Shown here: one piece after another, positions 12,085-24,689 of the stretch
How positions within the stretch are numbered: the stretch's first letter is position 1
Layout: the number at the start of each line of letters is the position of its first letter
From: Luzula sylvatica
Lineage: Eukaryota > Streptophyta > Magnoliopsida > Poales > Juncaceae
Assembly: GCA_946800325.1 (NCBI GenBank)
Contig: OX326959.1
Coordinates: 24,001,447 to 24,065,446, forward strand
Reading direction: 5' to 3'
DNA length: 64,000 nt
Made by a program: the position numbers and the translations under genes
Notes under the pieces: generated by a model
What the model was told of the DNA's origin: nothing
The model's input: only the letters and a program-made list of their open reading frames with translations
The model's database searches: none

Positions 12085-12955
12085 CCAGGCGACAAACAGA
12101 ACTAGGGTTTCGAATTAGGCTTCGAGTGAGTAGAACGACCAGGCGACAAACAGAATGTCACGTACTCGATCAAATTCAAGCTCAATTTCAAAGAAAAATT
12201 TAGACTTTATTCAAATTGAAGAGTTTACAATCCCAGATTAGGATCGTTTTTACAAGACAGAGATTAAGAAAGGTAGAGAAAGTAAATTCTAATTCAACAA
12301 CAAACAATTACCAAAATTAGGGTATTTATACAACCCCAACAAATTACTGCTAAGCAAATAACTTCTTATTTTTACTAAGGATAAAAAGAAAAACATATAA
12401 ACATCTCGCTAACGGCTCGTACTATTCAGCGACTCTCAATCTTCTCCCTAACTCGATACTGGACTCCTCCAGTCTTCAACTCTGACTCTTCTCCTGGACT
12501 TTGAATAAAACTCAGCCCAACACTCTCTTTAAGCCCATTATTTCTAACTGCTAAATTAATTAACCCATAAGTCTCCTCCATTTTACCTTTATCGCCTCCA
12601 GTATAAACAGTACCTGATCCCTCCAGTACCTCAACGGCTACTGAATCACATCGAATTGAATCGGTATGTGACACAGAACTAGGGTTTCGAATTAGGTTTC
12701 GAGAGAGTAGAACGACCAGGCGACAAACAGAACTAGGGTTTCGAATTAGGTTTCGAGAGAGTAGAACGACCAGGCGACAAACAGAACTAGGGTTTCGAAT
12801 TAGGTTTCGAGAGAGTAGAACGACCAGGCGACAAACAGAACTAGGGTTTCGAATTAGGTTTCGAGAGAGTAGAACGACCAGGCGACAAACAGAACTAGGG
12901 TTTCGAATTAGGCTTCGAGAGAGTAGAAAAGATGCTGAATAGAGACGGGTTCAGG
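12085..12955 (-). repeat. leader minisatellite of gene B, 54-bp unit, six telo-boxes
   Basis: The unit contains AGGCGACAAACAGAACTAGG, GTTTCGAATTAGG and TTTCGAGAGAGTAGAACGA. The telo-box core appears at about 12101, 12678, 12733, 12787, 12841 and 12895. The first and second copies are separated by a solo LTR; removing it restores a spacing of 54-55 bp. The array lies just upstream of the gene B start on the transcript side. Confidence 0.8.
12156..12673. mobile_element. solo LTR inserted in the gene B leader array
   Basis: The 518-bp segment starts TGTCACGTAC and ends GTATGTGACA, so it has TG...CA ends with a short inverted repeat (TGTCAC/GTGACA). It is flanked by direct 5-bp repeats CAGAA at 12151-12155 and 12674-12678, and CAGAA is single in the other array units. 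No internal coding region is present, as expected for a solo LTR. The open frame at 12426-12674 inside it is not a gene. Confidence 0.8.
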
Positions 12956-12959
12956 TTTT

Positions 12960-13690
12960 GTCATGTTCTCGGTGGTAAATATTTGCTGAATTGGATCAAA
13001 ATTCAGCAAATAACCCTTTTTAAAATCAAAATTAAAAAAATAACCACTTTCTAAAAATATTTCAAAAGTAACCTCTTTTTTTGATAATAATTCAAAAATA
13101 ATCCAAAACGAGTTTTTAAATCTCGCCGTTCAAATTTATAAAAAAAATTTAATTAAAAATTTGATATATTTTTCTCAAATTTTACAATAACATCTAATTA
13201 ATACATTTAATTAAAATAATAACTAGTACATTTTGGCTCTTAACTTAATACATAATTAATATTTATTCGAATTCATAATTTTGAATAAATTTTAATGAAT
13301 ATTTAATTATATGTTTTAATTAGCACGTTAATTAAATATAATTGTTCTATAATGGAGAATCCGGCGGGTACATTCTGGGAAGTAATTTTTTTTAAGATAA
13401 GTTTAGTGACACGTTTGAAAAAAAAATAATAAAATTTATTACACTCCAAAATATACCTGCTGAATGATCCATTATTGAACAATTACATTTAATTAACGTG
13501 ATAATTAAATACGTATAATTAAATATTCATTAAAATTTATTTCAATTTATGAATTCGAATAAATATTAATTATATATTAAGTTAACAGCTAACATGTACT
13601 AGTTATCATTTTAATTAAATATACTAACCGAAATTATCAAAATTTTACCATATCATCCTCTATGTTATAATTAGTATATTTAATTAAAAT
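12960..13690. mobile_element. diverged relative of the fold-back element
   Basis: The segment carries the same building blocks as 7395-9238: AATGGAGAATCCGGCGGGTA near 13353 facing its inverted partner near 13450, flanked by AT-rich arms around ATTTAATTATATG. There is only one central hairpin, and the arms are more diverged. No target duplication could be defined. Confidence 0.55.
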
Positions 13691-13692
13691 AA

Positions 13693-14152
13693 TAACTAGT
13701 CGTATCGGATATCGATACTCACCGGATACTCGTCGGATACGTATCGGATACTCCACGTGGCGAATCCGAATATTTTGTTTCAAAATAATAACGGATACTT
13801 CTCGGATACTTCCGGATACTTGTCAGATACTTCTAACATATTAGAAAATATACTTGAAAAATAATAATAAAATTTTATTATCGAAATAAATGAACGATAC
13901 GTATAACTACATAATTAAATACAATAAACATTTACTTCATAAGAAGTTATTTTTATAAAAACAAACTTTTAGTATATTTTATGTCAAATATATAACATAT
14001 AAAATATAAAATATATAAATAATAATAATAAAATATTAAATATTAAATATAATAGACATATCGTATCCCATGTTTTTCGGAAAATTTTCGTATCGCCGTA
14101 TCCGTATCGTGTCGGATACGATATCCGTATCCGTATCCGAGCAACATAGCTT
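13693..14152. repeat. CGGATACG-rich MITE remnant
   Basis: Both ends are rich in variants of CGGATACTCGTCGGATACG, in inverted orientation (13693-13850 against 14060-14150), around an AT-rich centre. The right edge CCGAGCAACATA read in reverse gives TATGTTGCTCGG, typical of hAT-like MITE termini. The left end is not clear. Confidence 0.5.
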
Positions 14153-14199
14153 ACAACACATGATTTTTTGTGGCACAAACTCAACCAATTAAGTTATGG

Positions 14200-14400
14200 A
14201 CCTATTGACAACCCGGTTGTATTCTTACCTCTCAGGCACTCCTCTCAGTGACACCCTTCTTCTCGTCCAAATCGCCCGTCGCTCGCCAGAGCCGCGGTCG
14301 ATATATCGAAATCCGAGTCACCAACGCCCTAATCTGTGTCCTCGTAGCCGCCTTCTGCTGCCAGTTTGGAGATAGAAATCGGCAGGGAGATTTTGGGGAA
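14200..14400 (-). other. G+C-richer fragment, possible stranded 5' exon
   Basis: About 190 bp of higher G+C content sit alone in AT-rich DNA. On the minus strand they end in GAGAG/GTAAGAATAC, a good splice donor, with no long open frame. It may be a leader exon cut off from its gene by the adjacent MITE. No product can be proposed. Confidence 0.25.
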
Positions 14401-15999
14401 AAATAAACTTTTCATTTTAACTTTTTTGTAGGTGATGATATTAAAAAAAGAGAAATATTAATTCTCCTCTAATACCTCCCGCCGAAATTTCCATATTTGA
14501 ATTAACACATGTAATTAACAAGATAATCAGAAAATGTATTAATTGCCAAGCAAGTTAAATGTATTCATCAAAAATATAAAAAACTTCGTGGTAAAATTTG
14601 GGGATATGTATCATTTTTTAAATTAAATAGTACAACGGGTTTTACAAACCCATTGTTATTTGCTTACAAAATCCGACTCTGTTAATTTTATCCATCCTCT
14701 TATTTTGTATCTATCTTTAAGCTTCCTCATGATGTCACATCATCATACTTATCATGATTATTAACCATTATATTATGTGATATGACTTCATCATATTCAT
14801 TAATATTATATATGCTCATTGTATGACTACTTTTAAGTATTAATTTGAACCATTAAATGTGGTGATGTGGTTTAATTTCAATCAATCATTTTTTGTTAGT
14901 TTTTTTGAAAATCATATTTTGTGTAGTTATTTATGTGTCATTATTTTACACAATGTTTTAAGCATTCTTAGAAAATCACATCATCATACATTAATGATGT
15001 GACATATTATTATTGGTTAGAATCACATTAGACCAAGTCTAATCAATTGTTTAACATTTCACATAAGATACATGATCAAATATGAATGCAATAGAATATT
15101 AAAATTTTAAAAATAAGAATCTTATTTGCATAATAGAATTTCTAAGTATTATTATTATTTTTAAAATTTTTAACAATAAGAATATATATAATAGTTAATA
15201 AAAAAAAAAGAATATGATATAATACTAACTAGATTATATTTGTGTTTTTAAACAAACAAAACTTTTTCAAAACATAATACAATTCAAAAATAGTTTATCC
15301 ATCTAAATAACTTCTTAAACTTATAAACACCTATCAAATTGTATTGTTATTTTACAATATGTAAATAACAAAAAAATCATATCATATAAAATAATTTGTA
15401 TTTATGTTTATTATAAATTAATTTTTTATATTATATATTAAATTACTTCCTCTATTGAGTTTTATATTATTTTATATTTTTCATTACATTATGAATCACC
15501 AGGTTTCGGACGACAGTTCTTATTCGTCAATAAAAAGAGAATCCCATGAAATGGAGAGTTTCTTGTTCTTTTTTCTTAATTCGTTTAATTCTTCGATTAT
15601 TTCGTCTGTTTCTTTCTTGAACTCTTCCATTTCTTCCGAAAACTTCAATTCAGATGTTCTATCTTAAAAGATTAAATGGGGTATCATAAATGTTTGTTTG
15701 TTTTTTTTTAAAAAATGTCCGTTTTTTCTGGATAGAAAAAAGGCATAAATAATTCTATCAAATTTCTAGAAGCTTCACGAAGTGCTTCTCTAGGAGTTAA
15801 ACTCTCATTTGTCCATATTTCTAGAAAAAATATCTCTCCTTCTTCATTTTTATTCTTCAGTGATGAAAACACAATTCTTTTGTTTTTACTGTAGCAAATT
15901 ATGTGCGTGAAGTATCAAAAATATATTCTATTTTAAAAAATATCTCTCCTTTTTGTTTTTACTGTGGCGTATTTTCATTTCCGAAATTGAAATTATCTA

Positions 16000-16520
16000 T
16001 TTACGAACGTGAAATTTGAAGTGTAACACGAACAAAATACTCAATTCTAATGTTGTCCTCAAAATAATTTTCAATAAAAAACTAACACACAAATTTCGGT
16101 TTTCTCAAAAATTTCGTAGATATGAAAAAAGTGAAGTTTAAGACCTTAAAAAAACATCAATTATTCTATTTTATAAAAAAATATCAAAATTGAAGTGTAA
16201 CATGAGAAAAATCCCAATTTTCATGTTGTCTTCAAAATATTCCGTAATAAAAAATTAACACACAAACTTTTTATTTTTTAAAAAATTCTTAAAAACGCAA
16301 AAAATGAAATCTAATACCTTCCAAAAATATCAATTATCATATTTTCTACAAAATGTCAACATCGAAATATAACACGGGAAAAATACTCAGTTTTAATGTT
16401 GGTCATCAAAGTAATCCGTAATAGAAGAATAATGCACACAAATTTCTATTTTTCCAAAATTTCGTAAAAATACAAAAAAATGAAGTCTAACAAATTCAAA
16501 AAATATCAGTTATCATATTT
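16000..16520. repeat. 172-bp tandem repeat, three units (copy 1)
   Basis: The marker GAAGTGTAACACGA recurs at about 16017, 16190 and 16363. The unit also carries TGTTGTCCTCAAAATA and TAACACACAAATTT. The same array in copy 2 (53530-54910) has about eight to nine units. Confidence 0.7.
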
Positions 16521-17181
16521 TCGATGAGAAAGAAGAACTGTGTTTTGTGATGAGGAGAAAATGTTTCAGTGTCGTTTTATATTTTAGTGGAGGGTTTCAT
16601 CTGTTTGTATGATAATAAGGCCTTAAAACATAAACATAAGTAGGGGTTAGGGTTATGTAAGTTCTTTATGTAGTAACTCAAAACCTTTTTGAGAGCTCAC
16701 TTTGAAAAACGAAATTCATAAAATATTAGTAAAACTTATCCGACAGGCTTACATGAATTTCTGAAATCCACTAAATTCTTCATAGGGATGTATATTTTTA
16801 ATATTAATATAAAAATTAAAGTTAGACCCAGAGCTCACTTCGTTATTTTTCAAAAAAAAAAAAAAAAATTCAACGACAGAATTAATCCATGTCAAAAATT
16901 GCATCTTTTGCAATCGATAATTACACAAAGGGGGTGCACTAAAGAAACAAATTGACCTCATTTGGATTATCAGTCATGACTCATGACTCATCTTAGTACG
17001 CATTTTTCTCGTACGCTCGAAGCTCGCCGGAACGACCTGATATTCTCTTCGTCCATTGTCGCTTACTTCTATCTTTGGCAGAAAGAGAAGCCCACATGTT
17101 GAATTAATAGCCGTGTGACTTGTTTGTAGATGATGAAATAACAACGATTGATTGGAAATGAATGCAGTTTTTTATAGCAAA

Positions 17182-17251
17182 CATTTTTTTTTTTTTTTTT
17201 TTTTTTTAATGATATCCAACAAGCGATCGCTTGTCGTTGATGATACCTTAC
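17182..17251 (-). mobile_element. short poly(A)-tailed insertion with 9-bp target duplication
   Basis: Seventy base pairs with a long T run (a poly(A) tail if read on the minus strand) are flanked by TATAGCAAA at 17173-17181 and 17252-17260. Copy 2 has a single TATAGCAAA at the matching place (about 55699). The body contains the 16-bp palindrome ACAAGCGATCGCTTGT. This looks like a 3' fragment of a SINE or another L1-mobilised RNA. Confidence 0.6.
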
Positions 17252-17562
17252 TATAGCAAAAATCTTAATGTGAGAGAAAAAATTTCGCTAACAGTCGATT
17301 TTTTGAATTGTAATTTTCTATTTTTTGTCAAATTACTAAAGAAATGGATAATAAAAAATATATAGATTATAGAAGATGAATTACAACAAAACAATCATAT
17401 AGTACAGTTGGCTAAATTGCAAAAATGCATTGTCGATTTGCTGAAATAAATGAAAAACAAAAAGACAAAAAATGAATCACAACAAAACAATTGCATATTC
17501 AATTGGCTAAATTGCAAAAATGCATTCAATACTTCATCCCATTCAGGGTAAAAATAGGCGGT

Positions 17563-19265
17563 TCAATCATCATCGTCAACCAATTTAAACGATCTCTTGC
17601 GCCAACTTAACGAGCTCAAAATCCGCGGTAACTTCAGAATCGAATTTGCTCGACTGACACCATCCAAAGCACTATATTCCTCTCTAATTAACCCATCATT
17701 ATTTTCTACCTCCTCTTTAAGTGCTTTGCTTAGGCTTTTGGTCAATGAAGTATCATGATGAATAGAAGTTTTTTGCCTGATTAGATCATTAAGGAAGACA
17801 CAAATAACAGCACAGTCATCAATTTTTGAAGTTGGGTGATTACGTTTCCATGCACGCACCGCACGATACACTAATTTCTTCGCTGCATCAGACCGGTTTT
17901 TCGTTGACGAGACAATCTTGATCATTTCATTGTTTGATAACACATCCCACACCTACAAAACAAAACAACCAATCATTCTTGATTTGTTGATTATCAACAC
18001 ACACGGCGAAAATGAGATTTTTCCCTCTATATTTTTCATTTATTTTACTTACTCCATCGGTTGCGAGAACTAAAAATTCATCCTTTTCTGATAATTGCCA
18101 ATGAAAAACTTCGGGGCTAGAAATAAGTCCGCAATCCTTCAAGCAAAAATCACCGAAAGCCCGAGACATAGCGAGACCCGGCGAGTCTTGGTCGGGCAAC
18201 CACAATCTATGAATACCGGGTTCCTCTTCTAATGCAAAAACTCTTCCTTCGCAACTTCGTATCCTTTCTTCTTCACCTACACGATTAATTACGCAAATAT
18301 AACTCATCACATTGCAATAGCTTATTCATGACATTTTCGTATAAATACAATTGTGTTAAATACTTAAATCGAATGTCTCACTTGGAAGATCTGGTTTGTG
18401 ATCGATCGTGAGTTGAACGGGAACGAGCTTATCCGTGTCATCCCTTGTGCAAAGAACCGCTCGTGAATCGCCAAGATTAGCAACAATCAACTTATCCCTC
18501 TATGAATAAAAAACTTACAAATTAATAATTTCAGTACCAATTACAGTGTGTATACGAAGTTTGGCATTTGGATCGTATATGATCTAAATTAATTACCAAT
18601 TTTAAGATTGAAACGGCTGTGGTACCGCTACAAATACAATCGATACCAGTATGCCGACTCAACTCATCATCCAAATCCTCAAATACCTTGATGAAATTGT
18701 TCTTCCATGAAGAAATCAATTCATCACAATTTGATTCATTTTCACCTTTTAATGAATTGTGTGATTTTTTTGATTCTGAAAGAGAACGAAGTTTCGATGG
18801 TAGACTGTCTCGTACGTATCGAGCTACCTTGTGTCCGTATGGCCCGTGTCCATCAAAAATGCCGCAAAAGACCGAATCCTTGTCTCCAAAGAAATCCTAC
18901 ATGTCTTAAAAGATGAATTGTGAGACCTTAATCGATAGAATAAAGTACTAATAAGTAACAAAATTGAAATATTTCTAAAAATGGAGATATATCTAACAAA
19001 ATGTTAAATTGATGTTCCTAAAAATTTATTGAAAATATTTGTACTTCACCTCCCAAATGGTCATGGTGTCTTGGTTCACACCCTTTCTTCCTTGTTGAGT
19101 GTACATGGATGCATATCCACATGACCCTCTCAGCAGGACACGTGGCACCCCATTTCTAACCTCCTCTTCTTCTCTATTGAAGCTTCTTTCATTTTCTTTC
19201 TTATTTTCATTTTTACATGAAACCCCTGAAATTGCAAGGCTTTTTTTGCTGCAGCAGCCACCCAT
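17563..19265 (-). CDS. protein phosphatase 2C, clade-E type, copy 1
   Basis: Five exons, all with GT-AG borders: 19265-19050, 18896-18597, 18499-18382, 18276-18053 and 17952-17563, giving 415 residues. A PP2C removes phosphate from Ser/Thr using two metal ions. Key motifs are present: N-Q-D in exon 1, D-G-H-G-P-Y-G-H at 87-94, G-D-S-R-A at 182-186, A-M-S-R-A-F-G-D, A-T-D-G at 283-286, and D-D-C-A-V at 331-335. The G-R-V-F-A-L-E-E-E-P-G stretch is typical of plant clade E. The chosen start gives M-G-G-C-C, with Gly2 for myristoylation and cysteines for palmitoylation, so membrane attachment is likely; an in-frame ATG eight codons upstream would bury this signal. The tail ends in four Asp. Its paralogue at 55976-57696 differs at four residues. 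Confidence 0.9.
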
Positions 19266-19886
19266 GTTTGTCTTAACAAGTAAATACACTAAAATTAAAT
19301 AACTCGGCTCATTGATAAATAGTAAGGAAACTTTGCAAATGCATCCCTCAAATTTCTTCTTTTGTTATTTCATCCTTCAGATCTAATATCCCTCAATTAT
19401 TTGTTGTCGCTTTTGGTAATAATTAGACATTTAATATGTGTATAATTTATGTGATCTCTTATATTAACACTTGATGTTGATGACAAGAGGATGGTTAAGA
19501 TACTTAATTAAGTATCATTAGTTTGACATTTGGGATTTTTTTATCATTGGAATTATTTTGAGATATGTGCATTTAATGATGAGCACGAACTTTTATGGAA
19601 ATCATTAATTATTAATATAAATATCATTAAAAAACACAAATTTCAAATCAAATTTCAATGATCAAAAAATTATAAGTATCAAACTCATGATACTTAATTA
19701 AGTATCTTAGTTATCATCTGATGACAATATATAATAGCAACCATTATAAACTCATGATACTTCGGATTTAAAAGAAGAATAAAAAACTGAAATCGCCATT
19801 CAAATTGATGATTTGAACCGCTAAATGGAAAGGCTTTTTAAGGGCCAGAAACATCAAATAATTTGGGGAATTAATAAACCCCGAAA

Positions 19887-20554
19887 TAGGGTTGCAAACG
19901 AGCCGAGCTCGAGCGAGCTGTGCCAAGCTCAAGCTCGGCTCGGAACTTACTCGAGCTGGCTCGGCTCGTTTAGAATTAGGGTTCGAGCTAAAAAATCAAG
20001 CTCAAGCTCGGCTCGTTTTAATTCGAGCTAGCTCGGCTCGGCTCAACAATAGCTCAATTAAAAAAACAACTTGAATTTTAATTAAAAAAAATTATAATAA
20101 TTGCGAATAAACAAAAAATATTCTAAATATCAAACTATCTTAAAACATAACAATAATAAATCAAACATACAACACAAAACATAAAAAAATAGGATTTGGA
20201 CGTGGTATTATTAATTTGTCTCCCTTAGTTAATATTTTTTTTTGGACCTAAGTTGTAATCTGACTTGGAATTATTATGGAGATAAAGTTTTTCTTCATAA
20301 ATTTTTCTAATTATAATAATATATATAATATGAATTAATTATGATAAAAGTATTTAATATTTTAAATCGAGCTCAAATTCTTTTCGAGCTTAATACGAGC
20401 GAGCTGAGTCTGGCTCAAGCTCGGCTCAATAAGCATTCGAGCTAGCTCGGCTCGGCTCGTTTAATTTCGAGTTAATATCGAGCGAGCTATTATCGAACTA
20501 TTATCGAGTCGAGCTCGAGCGAGCCACGAGCCACGAGCTAAAGTTGCAGCCCTA
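19887..20554. mobile_element. hAT-like MITE rich in GAGCTCG, 8-bp target duplication
   Basis: The 668-bp element starts TAGGGTTGCAA and ends TTGCAGCCCTA, with target repeats CCCCGAAA at 19879-19886 and 20555-20562. The duplicate locus near 58920 reads through the site once (CCCCAAAA), so the ends are certain. Both termini are packed with GAGCTCG/GGCTCG variants around an AT-rich core. There is no transposase. The 8-bp duplication and TAGGG terminus fit the hAT superfamily. Confidence 0.88.
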
Positions 20555-23337
20555 CCCCGAAATAATTGGCGAAATCTAAACTTTATTCGATGAGAATCCT
20601 ACATTTGAAACAAAAAATGTATGTGATAACTCATGTTTTAAATAGCGATATAACGGTCCATACCACTTGAATTATTATTAATGTGCCGTTGTCGTTATTG
20701 CGTTGTAGCGGTGATACTGTGAAGTGTTGAGCATTGCTGCTATATTGTGCTAATTAATTCACTGCTGATAACCCATGCTTTGAAAACATATTTATTTTAC
20801 ACATCCACAATTTTAATATCATATATTATCCCTCAACCTACAAAATTTGGATGTGAAATATAATAATCAAGGGGGCAAAATGAAGAAACACCAACCTGAT
20901 CAGGCCAAGAAATAAATGAGGGGAACCAGAGATTGGTGGGAGTTTTGCCAACTTGATATTGTCAAGTGTTGAGCATTAAATTCTGGATTTTTATATAAAC
21001 TAAAAACAATAACAAAACAAAAAGGACATTAAAAGGTACAACGTGGTGCTTGTGTTTCCCTTCAATTCACAAAATAAGCCATAAATTAACCCAAAAAAAA
21101 AGTGTGTATAAATAAGTATATATCATTTTCAATCGTAATTGGCTTTTATCAAAGGGTTTATGATGTTTGGTATGTGTTGATTTTTTGTTAGTTGGCTAAT
21201 TAATTCTCTCATTGTCGCACCACCTTTGCTTATTAAGCAATGCGGATTAGGCGGGGTCTTGGTCGTATTGCTACTTATCCATATTCATTAAGCTATAATC
21301 GTCAAGTACAATGACAGATTTATTAAGTGACTAGAGAGACAATTGTCTCATTTAGATTTTTGAATGATAGTATAAATATGTGATTATATTAGTATATTTT
21401 ATGACAGAACTGTATAATTATATACTATCGCCTTCTTTCCCTCTCCTCTCCTAAATTTTTTTTTGAAAATTTCTCACATTAACACCTCCTAGATTATCGT
21501 TCTTCATTGATTTGGAACAAAGATCCGCAACTGGTCAAGGAAAATTAAATTATACTTTATCTCTGTGTTTTATCATAACTCCCTTAATAATGTTACTATT
21601 GCTAATTAGCATAGATAATTGACAACTCATTAAGCTAAATGTGAATATTTATTTTTAACTTTCTCTTTTGAAGAAATATAGGGTTTAGGGTTTAGGCCCA
21701 TGTACTTCAATAGATGAAAAAACATATAAGGCCCAAATGTTTTAGTATAAAAAGGTCCAATTATTAAATTCAAAAGAATCTTTCTAGGCAAATATGAAAT
21801 ATTGAAATCTCACAATGTTTGCAAAGTGATACTTATTTGTTTACAAAATTGATTTTTACTGTTGTTACTAGTTAGTGTTTTAATTTGAATTTGTTTGATG
21901 ATTAACTTTGATCGATGAAATCTAATATTTTTCTTTACATATGTTCAATAAAACCTTTCATTTAGTATTATACAAATCATGTAATAATTAAATTAAAATC
22001 ACAGCTAGTAAAACCATTCTAGTTTATTCAGTATATACAAAATAAAATATGATTTAATTAAATAAAAGGATACATGCACTAGAAATATCTATATATTTCC
22101 TTGTTCGCAATTTAGTTATTTTAAAATTGAATTAAAATTAAAATTTTGCACTCTTTATTATTCTTGACAATATAAATGAATAGCATAGTCCCTAAAATTT
22201 TATATTTTATTTTGAAATAGGCCTCGGGTCTGCGGAAACCTGCCGGGCCTTTATATGTCCAACTAAATTTTCATAGTTTGATAATGCAATAAAAACCAAA
22301 ATTGGCTTTGCAACCCAGTAACAGAAATAAATTCATCTTTTCTTAGTTTTGCATAGCAACTAAAATGTTTAATCCAAATTTCTTGATAGTTACGGTTGCT
22401 ACGAGAGAAACCCAGGCCATTTAATAGTAAAAGAAACATGTTTTTGTTGATAATAAATGGAAAAGGCACGTGTCCTTCGTTCATTGATGACAATAAAAAT
22501 TAAATCTATAAATTAAAAATGTTGACTTTTTAATTGCTGAAAATGTGAATACAGAAAGACATACAAACTAAAAAGTTGATGTTAGACCCGAATGTATTTA
22601 ATATAAACTTGGAGGTAACCGCGTTCTGTTTCGAAAACATAAAATAGAAAATTTATGATGCGAAGTTATTTTTTTTATATAGTTTGTATTTTAGGAAATT
22701 ATAAAAAAATATTTTCTTCTATTTTTGTTATGGAATTATGAAATTATCATGACATATATTTTAAATTTTATTGGAGATAGATTTCATTTTGATAGTCGTG
22801 ACATATAAAAAATTTCGTTCATATTTTTTTCTAAATTTTATAATGATATATATGATTCACTATACTATATTTTCTTATTATTCTATTTTACTTAACAAGA
22901 TTAAATTCACTATACTTTAAAGGATAAATATAAATTGAGCTAACGTGTTAATTGCCGTGTAAATATTTTAAAATAAAAAATATTTTTTAGGGTTTAACAT
23001 TAAACAAAAAATATTGCTCATTTTTGTGATTCGTTACATCGACTACAAAAATGGTAAAACATTAAACAAAAAAAGACACGTATTGTGTTGTTGTTCATTT
23101 GATATTATTGTGATTCGTTACACGACTAACTACAAATGGTTATGTAGCATTAAATATTGTTTATTGTCACTCGTTACACAATTAGCTACAAAAATAATAA
23201 AACATGAAATAGAAAATATATTTGTCATATTCTTCTTCATTTGAAGTTTATTAATATATATAATATAATGCCTAGTGATTTGTTGTACAAATATTAAAGT
23301 TGAACTTTAGTTGTAAAATTTTATTAAATGTACAATA

Positions 23338-23341
<4 letters not shown>

Positions 23342-23381
<40 letters not shown>

Positions 23382-23420
23382 ATTTTCCGTAGTTGGAAAT
23401 ACGGGAGAGAGAGAGAGATT
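23342..23420. repeat. GA microsatellite (copy 1)
   Basis: A run of GA dinucleotides at 23342-23378 is followed by a short interruption and a second short run. The equivalent in copy 2 is one longer uninterrupted run at 61768-61821. Confidence 0.9.
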
Positions 23421-24104
23421 AATTTCTAGACAATTTACATCTTTCTTGTGAGTGATAGGCTTATTGAAATTTTAAACCTCAAACACGGTTAGGGAGAAAA
23501 ATGAATAATCAGGGGAAATATCATAAATTGGCCTGAATTTGGAGATGTTATTGTGAAATTAGTTTCGTCAAAGACCTCCGAAATCGTCGGACCAGAACGC
23601 ATGTCATGTTCCTGAACTTAGATCTCCCCTGTGCGGATATCATTTCTTATTATATTTTTATGCAAAAAATACTTTTGTCAAATTATTTGGAAGGACATCA
23701 TTTCTTATTTTTATTTTTAATTTTAGTCCTAGAGTTTAAAAGTGCACGACTTGATTTCTCTTGAGATAAATAGTAGAAATAATAATTTTCTGTAATTTTT
23801 GCATAAAATATTGATAAATGAATTTGATCAGCTTTATGAGGGGGAGACTTTTGAAAACAGAGCAGGTAGAAATTAAGAAGAAAAATTAAAGACTCCTTCC
23901 TACAAATCCCGGGCACCAACATATGATTAATGAATTCTTTAGTTTTCGAGACATAACAAACACATTTAATACCAATTAAATGTCTAAAAAAATACATGTT
24001 CCGAGAAAATAATGATCAATTAAAGGATTATAATCAGTCCATGACAAACATAAAGCTATATCACTAAATAAATTTAAATTATATTCATACGTATAGGGAT
24101 ATAA

Positions 24105-24665
24105 GGGGTGTTCATTCCGTCGGTTCGGTTCAAACCGAACCAAATAAGACCAAACCGATTTAAATCCAACCGAAATAAATTCAAACCGAACCGAATCGTT
24201 TAATTTTAAAACCGATTAAAAACCGAAACGAACCGTTTAATTTTTAAACCGATTAAAAACCGAACTGAATAAACCAAAAGTGTTATTCGGTTTATTAACC
24301 GAATAAGAAACATTATAATTTAAATTTTTTTTAATAAAACAATTATATTTTATTTATAAAAAATATATAGACACATGTTATAAAATATAATTGTATTATA
24401 TTATAAGATTAATATAATTGTTATTATATCAATTTCTTGTATTTTAAAATTGATATATTAAAAATATCAAAAATTGGATGTTATTATGTCGGTTTGATTT
24501 AATCGGTTTTAAAAACCACAAAACCTAACCGAACCAAATAATCGAAAGAGCACCATTTTTTCAACCGAACCAAACTAAATAAACTTAAAAACCGAGCCAA
24601 TTAAATCGAATTCGACCGGTTCAGTTCGATATCCAAATAAACCGAGCTGTTCAAACACCCCTACA
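24105..24665. repeat. CGGTTCGGTT-rich MITE, copy 1
   Basis: The element starts near GGGGTGTTCATTCC and ends GTTCAAACACCCCT. Both sides are packed with CGGTTCGGTT and AACCGAACC variants around an AT-rich core. The same element sits at the equivalent place in copy 2, so it predates the segmental duplication. Target repeats are not resolved. Confidence 0.65.
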
Positions 24666-24689
24666 TACATAACTAATGAGAACTGCTAT

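Noticed and set aside
12101..12930. Interstitial telomere interpretation of CTAGGGTTT repeats
   Set aside because: The motif occurs once per 54- or 61-bp unit and not as tandem TTTAGGG, so telo-box leader modules explain it better.
15455..15667. Ser/Phe-rich 70-codon open frame
   Set aside because: Low complexity, no homologue recognised, no splice context, and it lies in the segment not shared between the duplicate copies.
23014..23244. Open frame over GTGATTCGTTACA repeats
   Set aside because: The frame is broken in the duplicate copy near 61440-61670 and follows a short internal repeat.
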